A stretch of DNA of 64,000 bases from Streptomyces hygroscopicus (GTDB taxonomy: Bacteria; Actinomycetota; Actinomycetes; Streptomycetales; Streptomycetaceae). The notes beneath the pieces were generated by a model. It was given only the letters and a program-made list of their open reading frames with translations, was not told the DNA's origin and did not search any database. The stretch covers positions 5,952,001-6,016,000 of the forward strand of contig CP018627.1 of the NCBI GenBank assembly GCA_002021875.1, given 5' to 3'. Shown piece after piece: positions 17,025 through 24,300 of the stretch. Made by a program: the position numbers and the translations under genes. How positions within the stretch are numbered: the first letter of the stretch is position 1; every line of letters begins with the position of its first letter.

Positions 17025-17877
17025 ACGACTCTCGGTCCTGAAGACCTACAAGCTGTTCGTGGGCGGCAAGTTCCCACGCTCGGAGAGCGGGCGGGTGTAC
17101 GAGGTGACCACAGCGAAGGGCCAGTGGCTGGCCAACGCCCCCCTGGCCTCCCGCAAGGACGCCCGGGACGCGGTCGTCGCCGCACGCAAGGCGTTCGGCG
17201 GCTGGTCCGGGGCCACCGCGTACAACCGGGGCCAGATCCTCTACCGCATCGCCGAGATGCTGGAGGGCCGCCGCGACCAGTTCGTCCACGAGGTCGCCGA
17301 AGGTGAGGGGCTGAGCAAGGCCAAGGCCACCGCCCAGGTCGACGCCGCGATCGACCGCTGGGTCTGGTACGCGGGCTGGTCGGACAAGACGGCCCAGATC
17401 GCCGGGTCCGCCAACCCCGTCGCCGGGGCGTACTTCAACCTCTCCTCCCCCGAGCCGACCGGCGTGGTCACGCTCCTCGCGCCCCAGGACTCGTCCTTCC
17501 TCGGCCTGGTCTCGGTGATCGCCCCGGCGATCGTCAACGGCAACACGGCCGTGGTGGTGGCGAGCGAGAAGTCCCCGCTGCCCGCCCTCTCCCTGGCCGA
17601 GGTGCTGGCCACCTCCGACCTCCCGGGTGGCGTGGTCAACATCCTCTCCGGCCGTACCGCCGAGATCGCCGCCCCGCTCGCCGCGCACCAGGACGTCAAC
17701 GCGATCGACCTCGCCGGCGCGGACGCGGAGCTCGCGGTCGAGCTGGAGAAGGCCAGTGCGGAGAACCTGAAGCGGGTCCTTCGTCCACAGCCTGTGGATT
17801 GGGCGGCCGATCCCGGCACCGGCAGGCTCCTCGCCTTCCTGGAGATTAAGACCGTCTGGCATCCGATGGGCGCCTAG
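17017..17877 (+). CDS. Truncated aldehyde dehydrogenase-like protein lacking the catalytic domain
   Basis: The 286-residue protein aligns with the N-terminal half of the enzyme encoded upstream: KLFVGGKFPRSESGRVYEV, AFGGWSGATAYNRGQILYRIAEML and WVWYAGWSDKTAQI. The cofactor segment has PEPTGVVTLLAPQDSSFL in place of the usual PWNFP, and LAGADAEL where FTGSTEVG should be. It stops before the catalytic Glu and Cys. The ATG overlaps the 3' end of the upstream gene. I believe the two-gene arrangement recurs in Streptomyces, which would argue for a regulatory or structural partner rather than a pseudogene, but I cannot confirm that here. Confidence 0.82.
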   Translation: MSERLSVLKTYKLFVGGKFPRSESGRVYEVTTAKGQWLANAPLASRKDARDAVVAARKAFGGWSGATAYNRGQILYRIAEMLEGRRDQFVHEVAEGEGLSKAKATAQVDAAIDRWVWYAGWSDKTAQIAGSANPVAGAYFNLSSPEPTGVVTLLAPQDSSFLGLVSVIAPAIVNGNTAVVVASEKSPLPALSLAEVLATSDLPGGVVNILSGRTAEIAAPLAAHQDVNAIDLAGADAELAVELEKASAENLKRVLRPQPVDWAADPGTGRLLAFLEIKTVWHPMGA

Positions 17878-17906
17878 CCCCGCGATTTCGCACCACCGCA
17901 GCTCCG

Positions 17907-17948
17907 CCCCCGCGGCGTCCGTACCCCGGACATCGCGGGGGCTTTTTT
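17907..17948 (+). terminator. Rho-independent terminator after the deoC operon
   Basis: Stem CCCCCGCGGCGTCCG / CGGACATCGCGGGGG with a short loop, followed by a six-T run (17943-17948). This is the clearest intrinsic terminator in the window. Confidence 0.9.
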
Positions 17949-17958
17949 CGTCGCACAT

Positions 17959-17970
17959 ATTGTCAACAAT
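17959..17970. promoter_or_regulatory. Inverted repeat ATTGT-CA-ACAAT upstream of the aromatic-acid operon
   Basis: A 12-bp AT-rich inverted repeat in otherwise GC-rich DNA, 51 bases before the ATG of the hydratase-like gene. It resembles operators of GntR-type (FadR/VanR subfamily) regulators. No such regulator gene is present nearby, so the match is speculative. Confidence 0.45.
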
Positions 17971-18020
17971 TTCATCGACAGTTAGGTTGCGAGGAACCTC
18001 ACGCCGAGAAGGAACAGCGA

Positions 18021-19046
18021 ATGATCATCGACTGCCATGGCCACTACACCACCGCGCCACCGGCGCTGGAGGCATGGCGCACCCAGCAGATCAACGGACT
18101 CACCGACCCCGCCGTCGCCCCCTCCCGCGCCGATCTGCACGTCGGCGACGACGAGCTGCGCCACAGCGTCGAGCCGAACCAGCTCCGGCTGATGGACGAA
18201 CGCGGCATCGATCTGACGGTCTTCTCACCCCGAGCGTCCTTCATGGCCCACCACATCGGCGATCTCCACACCTCCGCCGAGTGGGCGGCCCTCTGCAACG
18301 AGCTGTGCTTCCGCGTCAGCGCGCTCTACCCGGAGCGCTTCGCCCCCGCCGCCATGCTTCCGCAGTCGCCGGGCGTCGATCCGGCCACCTGCGTGCCCGA
18401 ACTCGTCCGCTGCGTGGAGGAGTACGGGGCCGTGGCGGTCAACCTCAACCCCGATCCCTCGGGCGGCCACTGGACGGCCCCGCCGCTGACCGACCGCTCC
18501 TGGTACCCGGTCTACGAAAAGCTGGTGGAGTACGACATCCCGGCGATGGTGCATGTGAGCACCAGCGTCAACCCCGCCTTCCACACCACCGGGGCGCACT
18601 ACCTCAACGCCGATACGACGGTGTTCATGCAGCTCGTGCAGGGCGATCTGTTCGCGGACTTCCCCACTCTGCGGCTGATCATCCCGCATGGCGGCGGCGC
18701 CGTTCCGTATCACTGGGGCCGGTTCCGCGGCCTGGCGATGGCCCTCGGCAAGCCGCCCCTGGAGGAGCACGTCCTGGGCAATGTCTTCTTCGACACCTGC
18801 GTCTACCACCAGCCCGGCATCGATCTCCTCCTCGACGTCATCCCGGCCCGGAACATCCTCTTCGCCTCCGAGATGATCGGCGCCGTCCGCGATGTCGACC
18901 CCCGGACGGGCCGGCACTTCGACGACACCCGCCGCTACACCGAGGCCGCCGGGCTCTCCGCGGCCGATCTGACCGGCATCTACGAACATAACGCCCGTAC
19001 CGTCTACCCTCGCCTGGACGCCCTGCTGACAAGGCAGGGGCGCTGA
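18021..19046 (+). CDS. 4-oxalomesaconate hydratase-like amidohydrolase (LigJ type)
   Basis: The 341-residue protein is an ACMSD-like amidohydrolase: N-terminal metal motif MIIDCHGHYTT, NLNPDPSGGHW, WYPVYEKLVEYDIPAMVHVS, IPHGGGAVPYHWGRFRG and LFASEMIG. This combination, especially the NPDP and HGGGAxPY segments, is how I recognise LigJ of the protocatechuate 4,5-cleavage pathway. That enzyme hydrates 4-oxalomesaconate to 4-carboxy-4-hydroxy-2-oxoadipate. AAGGAAC lies upstream of the ATG. The adjacent gene encodes the enzyme for a neighbouring step, which supports the call. Another ACMSD-type decarboxylase/hydratase activity remains possible. Confidence 0.8.
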   Translation: MIIDCHGHYTTAPPALEAWRTQQINGLTDPAVAPSRADLHVGDDELRHSVEPNQLRLMDERGIDLTVFSPRASFMAHHIGDLHTSAEWAALCNELCFRVSALYPERFAPAAMLPQSPGVDPATCVPELVRCVEEYGAVAVNLNPDPSGGHWTAPPLTDRSWYPVYEKLVEYDIPAMVHVSTSVNPAFHTTGAHYLNADTTVFMQLVQGDLFADFPTLRLIIPHGGGAVPYHWGRFRGLAMALGKPPLEEHVLGNVFFDTCVYHQPGIDLLLDVIPARNILFASEMIGAVRDVDPRTGRHFDDTRRYTEAAGLSAADLTGIYEHNARTVYPRLDALLTRQGR

Positions 19047-19170
19047 TGGCTACCGCCTGGTCCGCTGATCGCGATCACAGGTCCCCTGATGACGGCCTCC
19101 GGTCCGCGATGACGACCGCAGGGCCCACGAGGACGACCGCAGGGCCGCTCACTCGCCCAGAGGAGCCCTC

Positions 19171-20091
19171 ATGAGCACGCTCTCCCCCAAGACCCCGGGC
19201 TGGCTGGACTGGCACCCCGACCCGTCCCGGCCCGCCTTCGCCCTGCCACCGGGCACCGTCGACACCCACTGCCATGTCTTCGGCCCGCAAGCCGCGTTCC
19301 CCTTCGCCCCCGAGCGCAAGTACACGCCCTGCGACGGCGGCAAGGACGACCTCTTCGCCCTCCGCGACCACCTCGGGGTCGGCCGCAATGTGATCGTCCA
19401 GGCGACCTGTCACGGCGCGGACAACAGCGCCATGGTCGACGCCGTCCAGGCGTCCGGCGGCCGGGCGCGCGGCATCGCGACCGTACGCCCGGATGTCACC
19501 GACGCCGAGCTGCGCCGGCTGGACGCGGCGGGGGTGCGCGGGGTGCGCTTCACCTTTCTGCGGCGTCTGGCCGACGCCGCGCCCCAGCACGATCTGGCCG
19601 CCATCGCGAAGCGGATCGCCCCGCTCGGCTGGCATGTCGTCCTCTACTTCGAAAGCGCCGACCTGCCAGAGCTGGAACGTTTCTTCAACTCCCTGCCCAC
19701 CCCCCTCGTCGTGGACCACATGGGACGCCCGGAGGTGACCGAACCGGCCGCGGGACCGGACTTCAGCCGCTTCCTGCGGTTCGCCGAACGCGACGAGGTG
19801 TGGGTGAAGGTGACCTGCCCCGAGCGCCTCAGCGTCACCGGGCCCCCGGCCCTGAAACCGGAGCGGCACCCGTACACCGATGTCGTGCCCTTCGCCCGCC
19901 GCGTGATCGAGGAGTTCCCCGACCGGGTGCTGTGGGGCACGGACTGGCCGCATCCCAACCTCACCGGCCAGATGCCCGACGACGGACTGCTGGTCGACTA
20001 CGTGCCCCAGGTGGCCGTCACCGCCGAGCAGCGGCGGAAGCTACTCGTCGACAACCCCATGAGGCTCTACTGGCCCGGCGAAGGCGCCTGA
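19171..20091 (+). CDS. 2-pyrone-4,6-dicarboxylate lactonase-like hydrolase (LigI type)
   Basis: The 306-residue amidohydrolase has the LigI pattern: TVDTHCHVFGPQAAFPFAPERKY, VIVQATCHGADN, GVRGVRFTFLRRL, VVDHMGRPEV and WGTDWPHPNLTGQMPDDGLLVDY, ending NPMRLYWP. LigI opens the pyrone ring to give 4-oxalomesaconate, the substrate of the product encoded upstream. The order ligJ-ligI-transporter suggests one operon. The ring-cleaving dioxygenase, dehydrogenase and aldolase of the pathway are not in the window. The assignment rests on motif agreement with the family; the true substrate in this host is unknown. Confidence 0.85.
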   Translation: MSTLSPKTPGWLDWHPDPSRPAFALPPGTVDTHCHVFGPQAAFPFAPERKYTPCDGGKDDLFALRDHLGVGRNVIVQATCHGADNSAMVDAVQASGGRARGIATVRPDVTDAELRRLDAAGVRGVRFTFLRRLADAAPQHDLAAIAKRIAPLGWHVVLYFESADLPELERFFNSLPTPLVVDHMGRPEVTEPAAGPDFSRFLRFAERDEVWVKVTCPERLSVTGPPALKPERHPYTDVVPFARRVIEEFPDRVLWGTDWPHPNLTGQMPDDGLLVDYVPQVAVTAEQRRKLLVDNPMRLYWPGEGA

Positions 20092-20178
20092 CTCCGGTCC
20101 GCCCGCCGAGACCCGACCCCGTCCCCTCCCGCCTCATCCTCCCCGCCCTCCTCCCCGCCTCTTCGACAAGGGCCGCCC

Positions 20179-21531
20179 ATGCAGCACTCCAATGCGGTGA
20201 ACCGGCTGAACAGACTCCCCATCTCCCGGTTTCACAAGATCACCTTGCTGGCCGTCTCCTTCGCCTACTTCTTCGAGTTCGCGGACATCAACACCTTCGC
20301 CACCACCGCTCCCCAGCTCATCGACCTCTGGGGCATCACGGTCGACCAGATCGCCTACGTCACCTCGCTGTCGTTCGTCGGCATGTTCATCGGCTCCGTG
20401 ATCGCGAGCACCCTCGCCGACCGCTGGGGCCGCAAGAAGGCGCTGCTCCACACCACGCTGTGGTTCGGGGTCTTCTCCCTGGTCTCGGCCTTCTCCTGGG
20501 ACGTCGTCTCACTGGGCGTCTTCCGGGTGCTGACCTCGGCGGGGCTGTCCGCGATGACCGTCGTGGCGGTCATCTACGTCAACGAGATGTATCCGGCCGC
20601 CGTACGCGGCAAATACCAGGCGTACGCGATCGTCATCGGCATCTGCGGCACCCCGGCCACCAACCTCATCGCCAGCCTCGTCGTACCGCTCAGCGACTGG
20701 TCATGGCGGCTGGTCTACCTGTGGGGCGCCCTCGGCCTCCTCTTCATCCTCTTCACCCGGCACCTGACGGAGTCCCCCCGCTGGCACGAGAGCAGGGGCG
20801 AGTACGACGCGGCGGAGGCGATCCTCACCGAGATCGAGACCCGGGTCGCCGCCGAGCAGGGCCCGCTCCCCGAGCCCGCGCCGCCGATCGACGAGACCCG
20901 GCCCGCCAAGGCGTCGCCCCGCCTCCTCCTGCGGAAGCGGTACCTCGGGCCGACCTTGCTGCTCACGGTCCTGTGGGTAACCCAGACCATCGGCTTCTTC
21001 GGCTACTCGAGCTGGGCGCCCACCCTGCTGGCCAAGGAGGGCTTCAGCGTCGAGAAGTCGGTCTTCTATGTGGCGCTCACCACCGTGGGCGCTCCGCTCG
21101 GCTCGTTCCTGGCGTCCCTGGTCACCGACCGGTTCGAGCGCAAATGGTGTCTGGTGGCCTTCGGCACGGTGATCGCGCTGTGCGGTCTGCTGTACGGGCT
21201 GACCTTCAACCCGATCCTGATCGTGGTCTTCGGCTTCCTGGTGAACCTCTTCGAGCGCGGCTACACGGCCCTGGGGTACGCCTACTCCCCCGAGCTGTTC
21301 GACACCCGCGGCCGCTCACTGGGCACGGGCGTCTCCTACGGGCTCGGCCGTCTCTCCAACGCCGCCGGACCGCTGATCATCGCGGCCCTCTACCACCGCA
21401 CCGGCTACCAGAGCGTCTTCTACTTCATCGCCGGCACCTGGCTCCTGGGCGCCCTCATCCTGGCGGTCTTCGGCCCCCGCACCCGCCCGGCCCGTACGGC
21501 GGCGGCGGAACGGCCACGCGCGGTCGTCTGA
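20179..21531 (+). CDS. MFS transporter, probable aromatic or organic acid importer
   Basis: The 450-residue protein has about 12 membrane segments and the MFS loop motif (ADRWGRKKALL) between segments 2 and 3. Other recognisable pieces are MTVVAVIYVNEMYPAAVRGKYQAYAI, LTESPRWHESRGEYDAAEAIL and SPELFDTRGRSLGTGVSYGLGRLSNA. It resembles the metabolite:H+ and aromatic-acid:H+ symporter groups. It follows the two pathway genes by 87 bases on the same strand, so it probably imports their precursor. Substrate is inferred from position only. Confidence 0.88.
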   Translation: MQHSNAVNRLNRLPISRFHKITLLAVSFAYFFEFADINTFATTAPQLIDLWGITVDQIAYVTSLSFVGMFIGSVIASTLADRWGRKKALLHTTLWFGVFSLVSAFSWDVVSLGVFRVLTSAGLSAMTVVAVIYVNEMYPAAVRGKYQAYAIVIGICGTPATNLIASLVVPLSDWSWRLVYLWGALGLLFILFTRHLTESPRWHESRGEYDAAEAILTEIETRVAAEQGPLPEPAPPIDETRPAKASPRLLLRKRYLGPTLLLTVLWVTQTIGFFGYSSWAPTLLAKEGFSVEKSVFYVALTTVGAPLGSFLASLVTDRFERKWCLVAFGTVIALCGLLYGLTFNPILIVVFGFLVNLFERGYTALGYAYSPELFDTRGRSLGTGVSYGLGRLSNAAGPLIIAALYHRTGYQSVFYFIAGTWLLGALILAVFGPRTRPARTAAAERPRAVV

Positions 21532-21567
21532 CGGGGCGGAGGCACACGGGCGGTGACGTGGCGACGT

Positions 21568-21631
21568 GGTGACACGGCGACGTGGTGACACGGCGACGTG
21601 GTGACACGGCGACGTGGTGACACGGCGACGT
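21568..21631 (+). repeat. Four tandem 16-bp units upstream of the kinase-like gene
   Basis: GGTGACACGGCGACGT occurs four times in perfect tandem, with a degenerate copy just before. It lies 65 bases upstream of the kinase-like start, within or near its promoter. Confidence 0.9.
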
Positions 21632-21696
21632 CGGACGTTACGTCGTCGGTCACGCGGGGGTCACGTGCGCGAAATGATGCGTCACACTGATGTTCC

Positions 21697-22338
21697 GTGA
21701 CCAGCCAACCGCCTTCCGCCCGTGTCGTCCTGCTCACCGGCCCCTCGGGCTCGGGAAAGTCCTCCCTCGCGGCCCGCACCGGGCTGCCCGTGCTCAACCT
21801 CGACGACTTCTACAAGGAGGGCGACGACCCGACGCTCCCGCAACTGGCCGACGGCGGGGGCGCCGACTGGGACTCGCCACGCTCCTGGGACGCGGACGCG
21901 GCGGTCGCGGCGATCGAGACGCTGTGCCGTACGTCACGGACGACCGTGCCGCTGTACGACATCGCCACCAGCTCCCGCGTCGGCGAGGAGGCGCTGGCCA
22001 TCGGACGGGCGCCGCTGTTCATCGCCGAGGGGATCTTCGCCGCCGACATCATCGGGCGGTGTGCCGATCTCGGGGTGCTCGCGGACGCGCTCTGTCTGCG
22101 TGGCCGTCCTTCCACCACCTTCCGGCGCAGACTGCTGCGCGATCTGCGGGAGGGCCGTAAGCCCGCGGGCTATCTGCTGCGGCGCGGCTGGCGGCTGATG
22201 CGCGCGGAGCGCGGGATCGTGGCCCGGCAGACGGCGCTGGGCGCGTACGCGTGCGGCAAGGGCACGGCGCTGGGCCGGATAGCGGCCGCGACGGCGGGAG
22301 GGCGGGTCCCCGCCTCCGGCGAGAAGGCGTCCGTGTAG
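21697..22338 (+). CDS. Uridine kinase-like P-loop protein
   Basis: The 213-residue protein has a Walker A motif (LLTGPSGSGKSSLA), then NLDDFYKEGDDPTLPQL and VPLYDIATSSR, and an APLFIAEGIFAADI strand typical of the uridine/phosphoribulokinase fold. These enzymes phosphorylate uridine and cytidine for pyrimidine salvage. The start is a GTG at 21697, since the Walker A strand follows within 10 residues. The C-terminal half is Arg-rich and less conserved. True uridine kinase activity is likely but not certain; related family members act on other small molecules. Confidence 0.82.
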   Translation: MTSQPPSARVVLLTGPSGSGKSSLAARTGLPVLNLDDFYKEGDDPTLPQLADGGGADWDSPRSWDADAAVAAIETLCRTSRTTVPLYDIATSSRVGEEALAIGRAPLFIAEGIFAADIIGRCADLGVLADALCLRGRPSTTFRRRLLRDLREGRKPAGYLLRRGWRLMRAERGIVARQTALGAYACGKGTALGRIAAATAGGRVPASGEKASV

Positions 22339-22503
22339 CGAGCAAAGGCGCGGGAAAAGGCGTGAGGCCGGACAATCCCCCTCGGATGTCCGACCTCGCG
22401 CCTGTTTCCCCCGTGCTCCCCCGATTTCTTGTTCCCCTCCCGTTTCCCCCGCGTTCCCCCGGTTTCCCCCGCTTTCCCCCCGCCTTCGGTCGTCCAGCCG
22501 CCG

Positions 22504-23286
22504 TCAGGCGACCAGTTCGCCGAAGGACTCCTCCTCGTTACGGCCGAAGCTGAGGGTCTCGTCCTCGCGCAGCCGGCGCAGTGAGCGCCAGATGCTGCTT
22601 TTGACCGTTCCGACACTGATGTTCAGGATGTCCGCGATTTCCGGATCCGTCCGGCCCTCGTAGTAGCGCAGCACCAGCATCGTGCGCTGCAGCTCGGGGA
22701 GCCGGGCCAGGGCCTGCCACAGCACGGCGCGCAGCTCGGTGCCGCGCATCGCGTCATGGTCGCCCACCGTCTCCGGCAGCTCCTCCGTCGGGTACTCGTT
22801 GAGCTTGCGCCGACGCCAGGCGCTGATGTGCAGATTGGTCATGGTGCGGCGCAGATAGCCGCCGACCGCCGCCTTGTCGCTGATCCGGTCCCAGGCCCGG
22901 TAGGTCGAGAACAGCGCGCTCTGCAGCAGGTCCTCGGCCTCGAAGCGGTCACCGGTCAGGTGGTAGGCGGTTGCGTACAGGGAGGCGCGGCGCTCCTGGA
23001 CATAGGCGGTGAACTCCGCCTCCGACGCGGTGCGCCGCTCCCCCTCTGCCTCCCTGTACGAGCTTCCCCCGTTTCCTCCCGGTCCCCCGTTGTCCCCCCC
23101 GAGGCCGTGACCGGCCTCCTTCTCCCCCGTGATCGCGTCAATGGCCACCATGTAAGGAGGCCGCTGACGCCCGGCGCCGCGAGCGCACCCCCGCCCGCTC
23201 ACGGCACCGGACTTCTCGTTGCCCCGGCCGGTGTCGTGGAGGCGCGTGCGAACTGCGCTGGTGTTCGTGAAGTGCAGTGTGCTCAT
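22504..23286 (-). CDS. sigQ: ECF-type RNA polymerase sigma factor SigQ
   Basis: The 260-residue protein has region 2 (FTAYVQERRASLYATAYHLTGDRFEAEDLLQSALFSTYRAWDRI, about 105-150) and region 4 (LPELQRTMLVLRYYEGRTDPEIADILNISVGTVKSSIWRSL). It belongs to the SigE-like streptomycete ECF family, with an unusually long N-terminal leader of about 100 residues. It is divergent from afsQ1 across a 188-base gap, as sigQ (SCO4908) is in S. coelicolor, where the pair affects antibiotic production and development. The ATG at 23286 follows a G-rich ribosome site; other in-frame ATG codons exist at 23406 and near 23151. Confidence 0.9.
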   Translation of the reverse strand: MSTLHFTNTSAVRTRLHDTGRGNEKSGAVSGRGCARGAGRQRPPYMVAIDAITGEKEAGHGLGGDNGGPGGNGGSSYREAEGERRTASEAEFTAYVQERRASLYATAYHLTGDRFEAEDLLQSALFSTYRAWDRISDKAAVGGYLRRTMTNLHISAWRRRKLNEYPTEELPETVGDHDAMRGTELRAVLWQALARLPELQRTMLVLRYYEGRTDPEIADILNISVGTVKSSIWRSLRRLREDETLSFGRNEEESFGELVA

Positions 23287-23401
23287 TTCGCGCCCCCCGT
23301 CGGTGGAGCCTGATCGGTCTGCTGGCTGCCCCGGCCGGTGTCGTTCCGCCCGGTGCACAGAAGACTTTGCCGGGTCAGTTTCATGGGGCTGTCTGTCGAC
23401 T

Positions 23402-23417
23402 GTCACAGGCTCGTCAC
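23402..23417. promoter_or_regulatory. AfsQ1 box (GTCAC-n6-GTCAC) between sigQ and afsQ1
   Basis: Two direct GTCAC half-sites separated by AGGCTC match the published AfsQ1 recognition pattern GTnAC-n6-GTnAC. The site lies 58 bases before afsQ1 and 115 bases before the sigQ start, placed to regulate both. Confidence 0.85.
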
Positions 23418-23474
23418 AGGCGATCGGACCGATAAACCCCTGACGGTCGAACTACAGGCCCCTTGTAGGCCAGA

Positions 23475-24158
23475 ATGACCAACGTGCCTTTCCTGTTGCT
23501 GATCGAGGACGACGACGCCATCCGCACGGCCCTCGAACTCTCTCTGTCCCGCCAGGGCCACCGTGTGGCGACCGCGGCGACGGGCGAGGACGGCCTGAAA
23601 CTGCTGCGTGAGCAGCGGCCGGATCTGATCGTGCTCGATGTGATGCTGCCCGGGATCGACGGCTTCGAGGTGTGCCGCCGGATCCGCCGTACCGACCAGT
23701 TGCCGATCATCCTGCTGACCGCGCGCAGCGATGACATCGACGTCGTCGTCGGCCTGGAGTCGGGCGCCGACGACTATGTGGTCAAACCCGTCCAGGGCCG
23801 GGTGCTGGACGCCCGGATCCGCGCGGTGCTGCGGCGTGGCGAGCGGGAGGCCAACGATTCCGCGGCCTTCGGCAGTCTGCTGATCGACCGCGCGGCCATG
23901 ACGGTCACCAAGAACGGTGAGGACCTGCAGCTCACCCCCACCGAGCTGCGGCTTCTGCTGGAGCTCAGCCGCCGGCCGGGGCAGGCGCTGTCCCGTCAGC
24001 AGCTACTGCGGCTGGTCTGGGAGCACGACTACCTCGGCGACTCGCGGCTGGTCGACGCATGCGTACAGCGGCTGCGCGCGAAGGTGGAGGACGTCCCGTC
24101 GTCGCCGACGCTGATCCGTACGGTGCGCGGGGTCGGATACCGGCTGGACGCGCCATAG
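23475..24158 (+). CDS. afsQ1: Two-component response regulator AfsQ1
   Basis: The 227-residue OmpR-family regulator has a receiver domain with acidic pocket EDDD (11-14), phosphoacceptor Asp55 in LIVLDVMLPG, and Lys in VVKPV. The winged-helix output domain has LTPTELRLLLELSRRPGQALSRQQLL and RLRAKVEDVP. The sequence is close to what I recall of S. coelicolor AfsQ1 (SCO4907), which responds with AfsQ2 to nitrogen-related signals and activates antibiotic clusters and sigQ. The ATG at 23475 is used; GTG at 23484 is an equally possible start. A consensus AfsQ1 box lies upstream. Confidence 0.95.
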   Translation: MTNVPFLLLIEDDDAIRTALELSLSRQGHRVATAATGEDGLKLLREQRPDLIVLDVMLPGIDGFEVCRRIRRTDQLPIILLTARSDDIDVVVGLESGADDYVVKPVQGRVLDARIRAVLRRGEREANDSAAFGSLLIDRAAMTVTKNGEDLQLTPTELRLLLELSRRPGQALSRQQLLRLVWEHDYLGDSRLVDACVQRLRAKVEDVPSSPTLIRTVRGVGYRLDAP

Positions 24159-24300
24159 TGAGCGACGCACGTGCGGCCACCGGCCCGCAGCCGACGACGA
24201 TGCCCGTACCTTCGCCGCACGGGCGGAGAAGCGAACAAAACGGCACAGCGGGGACGATGCGTGGTGCGCGCCGGGGCGGAGAAGTACGGAATTGAGCGCA

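Noticed and set aside
24158..24300. GTG at 24158 as the afsQ2 start
   Set aside because: It is out of frame with the kinase; the in-frame GTG at 24301 (or TTG at 24292) is used.
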